Positions 1 through 6,977 of a stretch of DNA of 64,000 nt are shown one piece after another. The stretch is taken from the NCBI GenBank assembly GCA_947476425.1, contig CANJQJ010000001.1, forward strand, positions 1 to 64,000. The letters run 5' to 3'. The position numbers were made by a program, and so were the translations under genes. The number at the start of each line of letters is the position of its first letter. The stretch's first letter is position 1. The notes beneath the pieces were generated by a model. That model was given only the letters and a program-made list of their open reading frames with translations, ran no database searches and had not been told where the DNA came from. Source of the stretch: Sphingomonadaceae bacterium (GTDB lineage: Bacteria > Pseudomonadota > Alphaproteobacteria > Sphingomonadales > Sphingomonadaceae).

Positions 1-69
1 ATGCGATCGCGGGAAAAATGGCTTGATCCGGCGCATCTGCACCTCGCTCAGCATAAACAGATCGTCCAC
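1..69 (-). CDS. IS5-like transposase, N-terminal fragment (cut by window edge)
   Basis: Only the first 23 codons are visible; the frame is open to position 1. The peptide begins VDDLFMLSEVQMRRIKPFFP, the usual opening of IS5-family transposases (a short acidic start, then a Q-M-x-R-[IL]-x-P-[FY]-F-P block). The GTG start at 69 has an AGGAGG Shine-Dalgarno eight bases upstream. The catalytic DDE domain would lie outside the window. The insertion-sequence end should fall between about 70 and 160; an AT-rich stretch and a CTAG at 152-155 lie there, but the terminal repeat cannot be defined without the other end. A plus-strand frame across the same bases has no recognisable content. Confidence 0.7.
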   Translation of the reverse strand, partial: MDDLFMLSEVQMRRIKPFFPRSH

Positions 70-209
70 AAGCAGCACCTCCTGGTGCCACCATTGAATC
101 AACCCTCAGCCCATCATGCAAGCAATTTAACAGGTCCTGACCCTAGCAAGCGCCAGTCGTTACTGAGCAGAACCGACATGCGCTGCATGCCGGTTCTGTC
201 GGGCGCGGC

Positions 210-734
210 TTACATCTTGAGGCGCACGGCACCCATGAAATCGCCCTTGCCGATCGCCGCGCCCTTGTGGCGCAGGATGTCGTAGGCGGTGGTCGCGTGG
301 AAATAGAAGTTGGGCTGCGAGAAGGAGAGCAGGAAATCCTCCGCAGTGAAATCCATACGATAGTCGTCGCCGAACTGGAAGCGCATCGCATTGCCCTCGA
401 GCGCATCGACGTCGGCTGCCGACAGGGCATCGATTCCGGCACGCGCGGCGGCGATCACGGTGCGCAAGCCGTCGAAACTGTCAGGCCAAGGCGAGGTGTC
501 GGGCGAGAAAACGCCAGCCTGGACGCCTTTTATCGCACCGAGGCTGTGCGTGGCGACCGATCGCACCTGGAAGGCGAAAGGCAGCATGTCAGGCGCGAGC
601 TGTGCGTTGAGGATGGCTTCGGGGGCAAGGCCCTGTTCGGTGCAATAGGCTTCGGCCTTGTCGATCAGCCCGGCAACCGCGCCGAGGATCTGCTGGTAGG
701 ATGGGATCGTCGCCGCATAAAGAGTGATAGCCAT
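210..734 (-). CDS. DUF1993 domain-containing protein
   Basis: A 174-residue protein starting MAITLYAATIPSYQQ, typical of the DUF1993 family, which has a DinB-like helical fold and unknown function. Conserved-looking blocks are the N-terminal P-x-Y-x-x-x-L segment, a central P-D-M-L-P-F-A-F-Q-V motif near residue 50, and a C-terminal F-Y-F-H-A-T-T-A-Y-D-I-L-R segment near residue 150. The frame is open upstream to 821, but that would add a hydrophobic 29-residue leader not seen in the family. The ATG at 734 has GGAAC six bases upstream and is preferred. The gene stands alone between the IS5-like end and the TonB receptor on the other strand. Confidence 0.85.
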   Translation of the reverse strand: MAITLYAATIPSYQQILGAVAGLIDKAEAYCTEQGLAPEAILNAQLAPDMLPFAFQVRSVATHSLGAIKGVQAGVFSPDTSPWPDSFDGLRTVIAAARAGIDALSAADVDALEGNAMRFQFGDDYRMDFTAEDFLLSFSQPNFYFHATTAYDILRHKGAAIGKGDFMGAVRLKM

Positions 735-960
735 GATGTTCCAACCGATAATGATGAGAAGGGCGATGGCGATAGCGCGAAGCCGAAGCCGGTAGAACCC
801 CCTTTTGACCTGTTGCGTCATTGCAACAGTAACCTTTCATTATCCGTTCGGAGGGCGTTATGGATCAGATAGGTCCCATACCCCTCCCAAAGATAGGTTC
901 TGGCTCCCGGGGGCTATCCTATCGGCCAACGCCAAGGAAAAAGGGTGGGAAGAGGAATAT

Positions 961-979
961 TTGAGGCCACTGGTCTCAA
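961..979. promoter_or_regulatory. 19-bp imperfect palindrome, possible operator
   Basis: TTGAGGCCA-C-TGGTCTCAA is an inverted repeat broken by a single G-T pair. It lies 145 bp upstream of the TonB receptor, inside the 389-bp gap (735-1123) that separates that gene from the divergent DUF1993 gene. The size and TGGTxTCA half-sites would suit a dimeric GntR- or LacI-type regulator, but no regulator gene is adjacent. I see nothing else in the gap beyond presumed promoters. Confidence 0.4.
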
Positions 980-1123
980 TCCTGGGGATTTCTCAAGCAA
1001 CTAAAACTGCAAGTCGTTTCGCGACTTGATCCAGGTTGCATTTCAACTCGATGTCCTTGCCCGGCAGTTCGGACGACATTTTGTCGGCCGGTCGATAATA
1101 TCTCTTTAAAAGCGAGGGTTAAC

Positions 1124-3760
1124 ATGAATTTTCGTTCCAAGTTGATCTGTTCGACAGTACTGGGCGCAAGCCTGGTTTCCGTCGCAATGCCTGCGTACGC
1201 GCAGGATGCAGACGCCGCTGGCAAGGGTCAGATCGAAGAAATCGTCGTCACCGCACGTAAGGTCGGCGAATCGCTGCAGAGCGTTCCGGTTTCGGTTACC
1301 GCACTGAGCAACGCCACGCTCGCCGCCAAGCAGGTTCTGGAAGTCACCGATCTTCAGCGCACCGCGCCGTCGCTGACCATCTCGACCGGTGGTACCGGTC
1401 CTTCGTCGATCGTCTACATGGCGATCCGTGGCCAGGCGCAGAACAGCCCGAACTCGGTGTCTGACGCGTCGGTCGGCATCTATATCGACGGCGTCTATGT
1501 CGCCCGTCCGATGGTCGGCAATCTCGGCCTGCTCGACATGGCCTCCGCTGAAGTTCTTCGTGGTCCGCAGGGCACCCTGTTCGGCCGCAACACCACTGGT
1601 GGTGCGCTCAACTTGACCACGCATCAGCCAGTCGACAAGTTCGAAGGCTATGCCAAGCTCGGCGTCGGCAGCTACAACCAGCGCGCGATCGAAGGCATGA
1701 TCAACATTCCGCTCAGCGACGAAGTCGCGGTTCGCTTGACCGGCCGTTACTCGAAGCATGACGGCTATTTCAACAACCCGATCGTTGGCTATCCGCAGGG
1801 CGACGTCGCCGGCGAATATATCGCGCGCGCAATCGTCAAGTGGAGCCCGTCAGCGGTTCCGCTCGAAGTGACCCTGTCGGGCGATTATGCCGACTACAAG
1901 GATCACGGCAACCCGACTGCGGTCGCCGCGATCAACCCGGGCTCTTTCACCGGTGTTGACGGCAGCATGGGCCGCTACATCAACCCGGAATTCATCCACA
2001 ACGGCACCGCGACCGCGGCGCAGGTTGCTGATTTCGAGGCTCATCCGAGCGACTGGACCACGACCTTCGGTGCGCCGCAGTCTGGCAATCCAGCGATCGA
2101 CAATCTGCACAACACCAACCGTGCCAAGGCCGTATCGGCGACCGTCAACTGGGACATCGGTGGTGCCAAGCTGAAGTCGATCACCGCCTATCGTGAATCG
2201 AAGACGCAGGACAGCCTCGATCTCCATGGCTTACCGAGCACCAGCTATCCAGCTGCACTCGGACCTATTGGCGGCGCTGCCCAGCTTTACCAGTCCACTC
2301 CAGCGGCCGGTCGCGCCGCACTCTTCAACCCAGGTGGCCCGCTCGCCAGCTTCGTCAACGGAACGACCATTCCGGACGCGACGGCGGCTTTCAATGCATA
2401 CAATGCGACGCTCTTGGGTCTCCCTGCGTTCTCGGCAAGCTCGGGCTTCGTCTCGACCTACACGCAGAACCAGTTCAGCGAAGAACTGCAGCTTTCCGGC
2501 ACGGTCGGCAAGCTCGACTGGATGGTCGGCGGCATGTACTTCGTCGAGAAGGGCACCGAGGAATCGGACGCCTGGATCCTCGGCGGCCTGCAGAAGACCA
2601 AGACGCTGTCGAGCTATCGCTCGCAGTCGACCGGTGTATTCGCCCAGCTGAACTATCATGTTACGGATGATTTCCGTATCACCGGTGGTCTCCGCTACAC
2701 GTGGGATTCGCGCAGCATCGATCGCCAGTCGACCAACTCATGGGCGGTTCCGCTCGACCAACAGGTCTGCACCACCGATCCAGCACCCCATGGCAACGGC
2801 GCGGACTGCCATGATCCGCACTCGGCCAAGTTCAACTACCCGGCTTGGCTGCTGAGCGCCGACTATCGACTCAACGATCAGATCTTCGTCTATGCGAAGA
2901 CCAGCGGTGCATCGATGTCGGGCGGCTTCAACACCCGCTTCGTCCCGGCTCCATACACGTTTGCCTTCGCGCCTGAGAATGTTCGCGATATCGAAGTCGG
3001 CCTCAAGGGCGACTTCTTTGATCGTCACCTGCGTACCAACCTGTCGGTCTTCATGGCGAAGCAGGACAAGGTGCAGCGCATCGTCAACGCGCTGCTCCCC
3101 GATGGCCGCCTGACCCAGTTCAATACCAACGCAGGCAAGGTGGACGCCAAGGGCTTCGAGTTCGAAGGAACCCTGATTCCCTGGGAAGGCATGGAGCTGA
3201 CCGGTGCCGTTGCCTATCTCAAGGCAGAGTATAAGAAGGGCAGCCGTTCCGAACCGCAGCTTTATCCTGACATCATTGCTGGTGGCACGATCGGTAATTC
3301 GGCGGATATCGTCTTCACCGCCGGTAGGCCAACCTACGCCCAGGGCAACCTGATCACCGTCGACCGTACTGGCGAGCCGGTGACCCAGGCACCTAAGTGG
3401 ACCGTCAATGTCGGCGGCACCCAAACCGTTCCGACGAGCTTCGGTTCGGTCTCGGTGCACCTCGACTACGCCTGGACTGCGGATCGTGCGATGGACGCCT
3501 TCACCACGGGTGATCCTACCAAGGCGGCGCAGACCGTTATTTCCAACAAGGCGTCGATCATCAAGGCTTACGGCCTGCTGAACGGCCGCGTGGCAGTCAA
3601 CATCGCCGATCCTAACATCGAGATCGCGGTGTGGGGCAAGAACCTGCTCAATCAGGCATGGTTCACCAACGTGTTCAACAACTACACCGGCCTCGGCGCT
3701 ACCGAGCAGTACCAGGGCGCTCCGCGTACCATCGGTGCGACCGCGACGTATCGCTTCTAA
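1124..3760 (+). CDS. TonB-dependent outer-membrane receptor
   Basis: An 878-residue TonB-dependent receptor for active uptake of a large or scarce substrate across the outer membrane. Residues 1-26 form a signal peptide ending A-Y-A-Q. A TonB box (EEIVVTARK) follows near residue 40. The plug domain contains the usual segments IAIRGQAQN-like, D-G-V-Y and EVLRGPQGTLFGRNTTGGA. The long beta-barrel ends in the expected aromatic residue (TATYRF). The ATG has a GAGG motif just upstream, and the gene ends in an intrinsic terminator, so it is a single-gene unit. The receptor type (abundant Gly-Asn loops, VVTARK box) is one that sphingomonads carry in many copies. Substrate is not predictable from sequence or neighbours. 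Confidence 0.95.
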   Translation: MNFRSKLICSTVLGASLVSVAMPAYAQDADAAGKGQIEEIVVTARKVGESLQSVPVSVTALSNATLAAKQVLEVTDLQRTAPSLTISTGGTGPSSIVYMAIRGQAQNSPNSVSDASVGIYIDGVYVARPMVGNLGLLDMASAEVLRGPQGTLFGRNTTGGALNLTTHQPVDKFEGYAKLGVGSYNQRAIEGMINIPLSDEVAVRLTGRYSKHDGYFNNPIVGYPQGDVAGEYIARAIVKWSPSAVPLEVTLSGDYADYKDHGNPTAVAAINPGSFTGVDGSMGRYINPEFIHNGTATAAQVADFEAHPSDWTTTFGAPQSGNPAIDNLHNTNRAKAVSATVNWDIGGAKLKSITAYRESKTQDSLDLHGLPSTSYPAALGPIGGAAQLYQSTPAAGRAALFNPGGPLASFVNGTTIPDATAAFNAYNATLLGLPAFSASSGFVSTYTQNQFSEELQLSGTVGKLDWMVGGMYFVEKGTEESDAWILGGLQKTKTLSSYRSQSTGVFAQLNYHVTDDFRITGGLRYTWDSRSIDRQSTNSWAVPLDQQVCTTDPAPHGNGADCHDPHSAKFNYPAWLLSADYRLNDQIFVYAKTSGASMSGGFNTRFVPAPYTFAFAPENVRDIEVGLKGDFFDRHLRTNLSVFMAKQDKVQRIVNALLPDGRLTQFNTNAGKVDAKGFEFEGTLIPWEGMELTGAVAYLKAEYKKGSRSEPQLYPDIIAGGTIGNSADIVFTAGRPTYAQGNLITVDRTGEPVTQAPKWTVNVGGTQTVPTSFGSVSVHLDYAWTADRAMDAFTTGDPTKAAQTVISNKASIIKAYGLLNGRVAVNIADPNIEIAVWGKNLLNQAWFTNVFNNYTGLGATEQYQGAPRTIGATATYRF

Positions 3761-3785
3761 GCCGAATATAAATACCAACATCTGT

Positions 3786-3815
3786 GGCCGTCCCTTCGGG
3801 GGCGGCCATTTTTTT
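3786..3815 (+). terminator. Intrinsic terminator of the TonB receptor gene
   Basis: GGCCGTCCC and GGGGCGGCC form a nine-pair stem (one G-T pair) closed by a UUCG tetraloop and followed by a run of seven T. Confidence 0.9.
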
Positions 3816-3834
3816 GTCTGGCGTCGACTAGACT

Positions 3835-3978
3835 CCCCTCCCTGCAAGGGAGGGGCTGGGGATGGGTAGGCCGTGACGGGGGCTCGAAGCCCCTGTCAGG
3901 GCCAACTTTTCGATGCGGTCAGAGAGATCGAGTCTTCGGGCGCGCAGACGCGCGCACCCACCCCCAACCCCTCCCTTA
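3835..3978. repeat. Inverted-repeat (MITE-like) element
   Basis: The left end has an 8-bp palindrome (CCCCTCCC-TGCAA-GGGAGGGG) followed by GGGAGGGGCTGGGGATGGGT (3848-3867). The right end (about 3957-3978) carries the inverted counterpart, ACCCACCCCCAACCCCTCCC, matching at all but two positions. A third strong hairpin, TGACgGGGGCT-CGA-AGCCCCtGTCA, sits inside at 3874-3898. No ORF is encoded. The C-terminus and stop codon of the neighbouring small minus-strand gene fall within the element. Confidence 0.65.
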
Positions 3979-4150
3979 AGCGATGGACCGAATAGGCGAA
4001 GCCGGTGAGCGTGATCCGCTGGTCGATATGGCGGAGCATCGAGGGGTTGCAGTCGAGCGACCAGGGCAGCCCGTCGTCACCGTCGAGAATGAAATGCCCT
4101 CGTTGCTGACGAACGAATCCGGTCTTGCGTACAAGCTTTTCGCGACACAT
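3896..4150 (-). CDS. DUF5818-like small protein
   Basis: An 84-residue protein beginning MCREKLVRKTGFV. The core, with a G-H-F-I-L-x-x-D-D-G stretch, W-x-L-D, and Q-R-I-T-L-T-G-F, resembles the small beta-barrel DUF5818 proteins common in sphingomonads (T-G-x-x ... W-x-L-D ... G-x-R-V-x-V-x-G). The ATG at 4150 has GGGAG six bases upstream; an open frame to 4237 offers no better start. The last 25 or so residues are encoded by the inverted-repeat element, so the original C-terminus was probably replaced by insertion. Family assignment rests on pattern recall and is moderate. Confidence 0.5.
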   Translation of the reverse strand: MCREKLVRKTGFVRQQRGHFILDGDDGLPWSLDCNPSMLRHIDQRITLTGFAYSVHRLREGLGVGARVCAPEDSISLTASKSWP

Positions 4151-4159
4151 CGGCCTCTC

Positions 4160-4390
4160 CCGGAAAGCCGCCGCGAGCGCCCTCGCGGCAGCTTCCACCA
4201 TAAACCTGGTGGTCGGGGAGGTAGTGAGCGCCGCCAAGAGTCGGCCCCATGGCCTTTAGGCAAGCCCTGAACATACGCCATGGGCTCCTCTACCCCAAGG
4301 TCTTGGAGTGCGGCGTTTGCGGTGCCACCCGCTCTCAGTGAGGCTCACTACTTCCCCAGAGCCGTGCGTATCGGCTCCAATCCCTGCATG
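4160..4390 (-). ncRNA. Candidate structured RNA or long structured leader
   Basis: About 230 bp with no convincing gene but dense self-complementarity. A long-range stem pairs GGGGAGGTAGTGAGC (4215-4229) with GCTCACTACTTCCCC (4343-4357), 14 of 15 positions. Local hairpins: GAGCCG/CGGCTC (4359-4377), CCCATGGC/GCCATGGG (4246-4284), CCACC/GGTGG (4195-4212) and an eight-pair GCCGCGAG/CTCGCGGC (4170-4189). A promoter-like pair lies upstream on the minus strand, and the DUF5818-like gene begins just downstream. It could therefore be an independent small RNA, a long 5' leader, or a small non-coding mobile element. It does not match tRNA, tmRNA, SRP or RNase P RNA as I know them, and I cannot assign it to 6S RNA. 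Confidence 0.4.
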
Positions 4391-4394
4391 CCGG

Positions 4395-4424
4395 ATAAGC
4401 CGCGAGGGAGCAAGGGGGTGTCAA
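4395..4424 (-). promoter_or_regulatory. Candidate sigma-70-type promoter
   Basis: On the minus strand a perfect TTGACA (4424-4419) is followed after 18 bp by GCTTAT (4400-4395). Transcription would start near 4388 and run through the structured region into the DUF5818-like gene. Confidence 0.4.
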
Positions 4425-4441
4425 GTAATTGATGTGCAACC

Positions 4442-4624
4442 TTAACCCGCGTGCTCAGGCTTGCCTTTATGCTTCGTGGACGCGAATTCCTCGAGCTGCT
4501 TTTCGCTCATGGATTTTTCCATCTGCTTCGATGCGCCCTTGAGGCTGGATTTCGGCTGGTCGCCGCGTTTCGCCGAAAGCGCTGCTCCGGCGGCTTTCTG
4601 CTGGGCTTTGGACTTGGCGGGCAT
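4442..4624 (-). CDS. DUF3008 family small basic protein
   Basis: A 60-residue, Lys-rich protein with the DUF3008 signature: MPAKSKAQQKAAGAALSAKR at the start, a K-G-A-S-K-x-M-x-x-S-M-S-E-K-x-L-E-E-F-A-S-T core, and K-G-K-P-E-H at the end. The family is widespread in alphaproteobacteria and has no known biochemical role; its composition suggests a stress-associated or nucleic-acid-associated protein. The ATG at 4624 has AGGAG eight bases upstream. An in-frame ATG 33 bases earlier is not conserved in the family and lacks a ribosome site. Confidence 0.85.
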   Translation of the reverse strand: MPAKSKAQQKAAGAALSAKRGDQPKSSLKGASKQMEKSMSEKQLEEFASTKHKGKPEHAG

Positions 4625-4688
4625 GGTGTCTGCTCCTGTGACAAGGAGCGGATTCAACCGATGAGGGGGATCGAGGTTTCACGTCTCT

Positions 4689-4714
4689 GTCATCCCGGCG
4701 ATAGCTGGGATGAC
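4689..4714. repeat. Dispersed palindromic repeat, single unit
   Basis: GTCATCCCGGC-GATA-GCTGGGATGAC, an 11-pair hairpin with a tetraloop. It is one member of a palindrome family found throughout this window and sits between the DUF3008 and PhnA-type genes. Confidence 0.8.
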
Positions 4715-4721
4715 GTAGGAG

Positions 4722-5024
4722 CTAGCGCTTCTTGACGAACTCCGCGCGCAGGACGAGGCCCTTGATCGCCTCGAAGCGGCAATCGATTTCCTGGTCGTCG
4801 CCAGTCAGGCGGATCGATTTTACTACTGTGCCGCGCTTGAGCGTCTGGCTGGTGCCCTTGACCTTGAGATCCTTGATCAGGGTGACGCTGTCGCCATCGG
4901 CCAACAGGTTGCCGACAGCGTCACGGACCTCGACGCCACCGGTCGCAACCGCGCCCTGCTGGGCTTCCGTCGGGCTGATCCATTCGCCGCTCGCTTCGTC
5001 ATAGACATATTCGTCGTCGGCCAT
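4722..5024 (-). CDS. PhnA/YjdM-type alkylphosphonate utilisation protein
   Basis: A 100-residue protein (MADDEYVYDEASGEW start) matching the C-terminal PhnA domain: V-x-D-x-x-G-N-x-L-x-D-G-D-S-V-T-L-I-K-D-L-K-V-K-G, then L-K-x-G-T, then D-D-x-E-I-D-C-R, and a basic end. The family name comes from the E. coli phn region, but the protein is not essential for phosphonate lysis and its role is unclear. Instead of the N-terminal zinc ribbon of E. coli YjdM it has a short acidic segment, as sphingomonad versions do. The start is uncertain: ATG 5039 (AAGAG upstream) would add five residues. Confidence 0.8.
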   Translation of the reverse strand: MADDEYVYDEASGEWISPTEAQQGAVATGGVEVRDAVGNLLADGDSVTLIKDLKVKGTSQTLKRGTVVKSIRLTGDDQEIDCRFEAIKGLVLRAEFVKKR

Positions 5025-5159
5025 CTCGGCTGTCCCCATTTGCTCTTTCGCGCGTTGCCTAGACTGATGCCCGTTTTTAGGGTGTCTGGCAGGCCAGAGT
5101 CATTTGCACGAGGCTCTGGTATAAGGTGTAGGATGCGGCAGCAAGGGAGGCAGGCCGAT

Positions 5160-5498
5160 ATGTTCGTCGCGGTCTATTGGTGGCGGGTCCATTCCGGCAA
5201 GGAGGACCAGTTCCGCGAAGCCTGGCGGCGCGGCACCGATCAGATCACGCGGATCTACGGCAGCTTCGGCTCACGACTGCACCAGGATAGCGACGGCCGC
5301 TTCGTTGGCTATGCGGAATGGCCGGACGAAGCGACCTGGCGCCGCGCGTTCGATGCCAAGATGATCTATGACGATCCCGAGGCGCGCGCGATGTTCATGG
5401 ATGCGGTGATCGAGCAGCCGCCGAACGGCGAGCCAGTGTTTGCGATGGTGGTGACCGACGACCTGCTTATTCGGCATCCGGGTGGTCGGCAGGCCTGA
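5160..5498 (+). CDS. ABM-fold (dimeric alpha/beta barrel) protein
   Basis: A 112-residue protein starting MFVAVYWWRVHSGKEDQFRE, typical of antibiotic-biosynthesis-monooxygenase-like ferredoxin folds (beta strand, K-x-x-x-F-x-x-x-W helix, then a G-S-F-G-S-R-L strand). Members dimerise and bind haem or small aromatics, or have no known activity; the substrate cannot be told here. The ATG at 5160 is preceded by GGGAGG; the open frame extends back to 5040 without a better start. The 3' end overlaps the convergent Mic60-like gene by 32 bp. Confidence 0.6.
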   Translation: MFVAVYWWRVHSGKEDQFREAWRRGTDQITRIYGSFGSRLHQDSDGRFVGYAEWPDEATWRRAFDAKMIYDDPEARAMFMDAVIEQPPNGEPVFAMVVTDDLLIRHPGGRQA

Positions 5499-6321
5499 TC
5501 GCCGGATCGTGCGTTACCGGGTTTATGGGCATCAGCAGCGCTGAGGTTTCGATCAGGTCGAGCGCATTATGCGCGGCGATGTAGCGGCGCGCCTTGCTCA
5601 TCCACTGCGCTGCCCGATCGCGCGCGGGCAGGCGGGCAACCTCGGCGAGCGCGCGATCGACATGATCGGTCGCGAGATCGTGGCGCGCGCGGGTGAGGCG
5701 GTCGTCCGGGGTGGCGCGGGGCAGTTCGGCGCGGCGGACGACGATCGCGCTGGCGAGCTCGCGGCGCATCGTATCCCACCAGCTTGCGTTGGTTGCGGCG
5801 CCCGAGAGATCGGGGGATAGCGTATCGAGATCGGCGCGCAGCTCGTCGAGCGTGACCGGATCGCGTGCGGCGCCGAGGATCGTGGCCACCGCCTGGGGCT
5901 GGGTCCGCCCGAAGCGATCGCGCAGCAGGCTCTCGATATAGCCGAGCTCAAGGCCGCGATCGACCGCGCGGCGGGCGGCGAAGGCGACGAGCAGGCCTTC
6001 GGCGCGATCGGCATTGCCGGCAGCGGCGTTGGCGCGCTGGGCGATATGTTCGATGCGGTTTTCGAGATTGTCGACGCGATGATCGACCGTGGCAGGCGTG
6101 GTTTCCGTCGGCGCCAGAAGCCCGTTCGGCTGGGCGGGGGTGGCGGCGCCGGGCGGCGGCGGGCGCATCCAGCTCAGATAGGGCGCAGCGGTGTCCCAGC
6201 GCGTGAGGATCCAGCCCATGCTGAGCATCCCAGCGACAAACGCGATCCCGACAACGAGCAGCCAGCCGGCCCAGCGCCGCTGTCCGCTGCGGGTATAGTC
6301 GATCCGGTCATAGTCGCTCAT
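5467..6321 (-). CDS. Mic60/mitofilin-like inner-membrane protein
   Basis: A 284-residue membrane-anchored protein. Residues 1-18 are cytosolic. One transmembrane helix covers about 20-42 (W-L-L-V-V-G-I-A-F-V-A-G). A Pro/Ala-rich linker follows to about 75, then a predicted coiled coil (V-D-N-L-E-N-R-I-E-H-I-A), then an alpha-helical domain. Position right after hemC-hemD is where alphaproteobacteria keep the bacterial homologue of the mitochondrial cristae protein Mic60 (annotated HemX or COG4223). It starts eight bases after the hemD stop, so all three are likely one transcript. The ATG at 6321 is chosen because upstream residues are Arg-rich and overlap hemD. Confidence 0.75.
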   Translation of the reverse strand: MSDYDRIDYTRSGQRRWAGWLLVVGIAFVAGMLSMGWILTRWDTAAPYLSWMRPPPPGAATPAQPNGLLAPTETTPATVDHRVDNLENRIEHIAQRANAAAGNADRAEGLLVAFAARRAVDRGLELGYIESLLRDRFGRTQPQAVATILGAARDPVTLDELRADLDTLSPDLSGAATNASWWDTMRRELASAIVVRRAELPRATPDDRLTRARHDLATDHVDRALAEVARLPARDRAAQWMSKARRYIAAHNALDLIETSALLMPINPVTHDPAIRPADHPDAE

Positions 6322-6329
6322 GCCTGTCC

Positions 6330-6977
6330 TCAGCCGTCTCCTGCAGTGCCTTGATCGCACAGCTGCGCCGCTGCCGCCAGCAGGCTTTCATCGTTGGGCT
6401 GCTCCGCAACCGCGATGACACGCCATCCCTCGCCCGCCGCCTCGGCAACCTGGCGGCTGAGTGCGGCGATCGAGATCGTCCGGCGGTCGTTGGCGAGCGC
6501 AGCGAAATGTCGGGCGGCGCGTGCAGAATGGAGGAGTGCGATATCGGCGGGGGGCGGGCTCGTTTCGACCGGATCGGCTGCGTAGACGATGCACCGGTCG
6601 ATGCCGGGAAGTGCGACATGCTCGCGCCCGGCGAGGTGGAGCAGTCGCTGGTTGCGCGCCCTGGCAATCACGGCGGCACCGTCGCGCTCGCCGATCACCA
6701 GCTTCTCGAATCCAGCCTCGGTGGCAGCGCGCGCAGTAGCGGCGCCGACCGCGAACACCGGGAGATGCCGATATAGCGAGAGTTGCGGCCCGCCCCGCCG
6801 CGCGGCATTGGCGCTCGTCATCAGCAGTGCGTCGTAATGTGCCGGATCGGGTGCGTCCCACGCGACCGGACGAATCTCGAAGAGCGGCGCGACGACTGCA
6901 TCGAACCCGAGCGCGCGGGCGCGTGCCGCGGTGACATCCGCGCCCGGCTGAGGGCGCAGGATGAGCAGGCGTGTCAT
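6330..6977 (-). CDS. hemD: Uroporphyrinogen-III synthase
   Basis: A 215-residue cytosolic enzyme that closes and inverts ring D of hydroxymethylbilane to give uroporphyrinogen III, the branch point of haem and cobalamin synthesis. The protein opens with MTRLLILRPQPGADVTAARA, the HemD start. It also has a Y-D-A-L-L-M-T-S-A-N-A-A-R segment near residue 50, F-A-V-G-x-A-T-A near 75, and L-L-H-S-A-R-A-A-R-H-F near 150. Sequence conservation in the family is poor, so position after hemC is strong support. Start and hemC stop overlap as ATGA, indicating translational coupling. Confidence 0.92.
   Translation of the reverse strand: MTRLLILRPQPGADVTAARARALGFDAVVAPLFEIRPVAWDAPDPAHYDALLMTSANAARRGGPQLSLYRHLPVFAVGAATARAATEAGFEKLVIGERDGAAVIARARNQRLLHLAGREHVALPGIDRCIVYAADPVETSPPPADIALLHSARAARHFAALANDRRTISIAALSRQVAEAAGEGWRVIAVAEQPNDESLLAAAAQLCDQGTAGDG

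Noticed and set aside
1-285. 94-codon plus-strand frame at the left edge
   Set aside because: The opposite strand carries the IS5-like transposase start with a strong ribosome site and the DUF1993 C-terminus; the plus-strand peptide resembles nothing.
4160-4390. 6S RNA, tmRNA or RNase P RNA
   Set aside because: A long-range stem and a promoter are present, but I could not match the conserved bulge or core sequences of these RNAs, and the gene neighbours are not those usual for 6S RNA. Left as an unnamed candidate.
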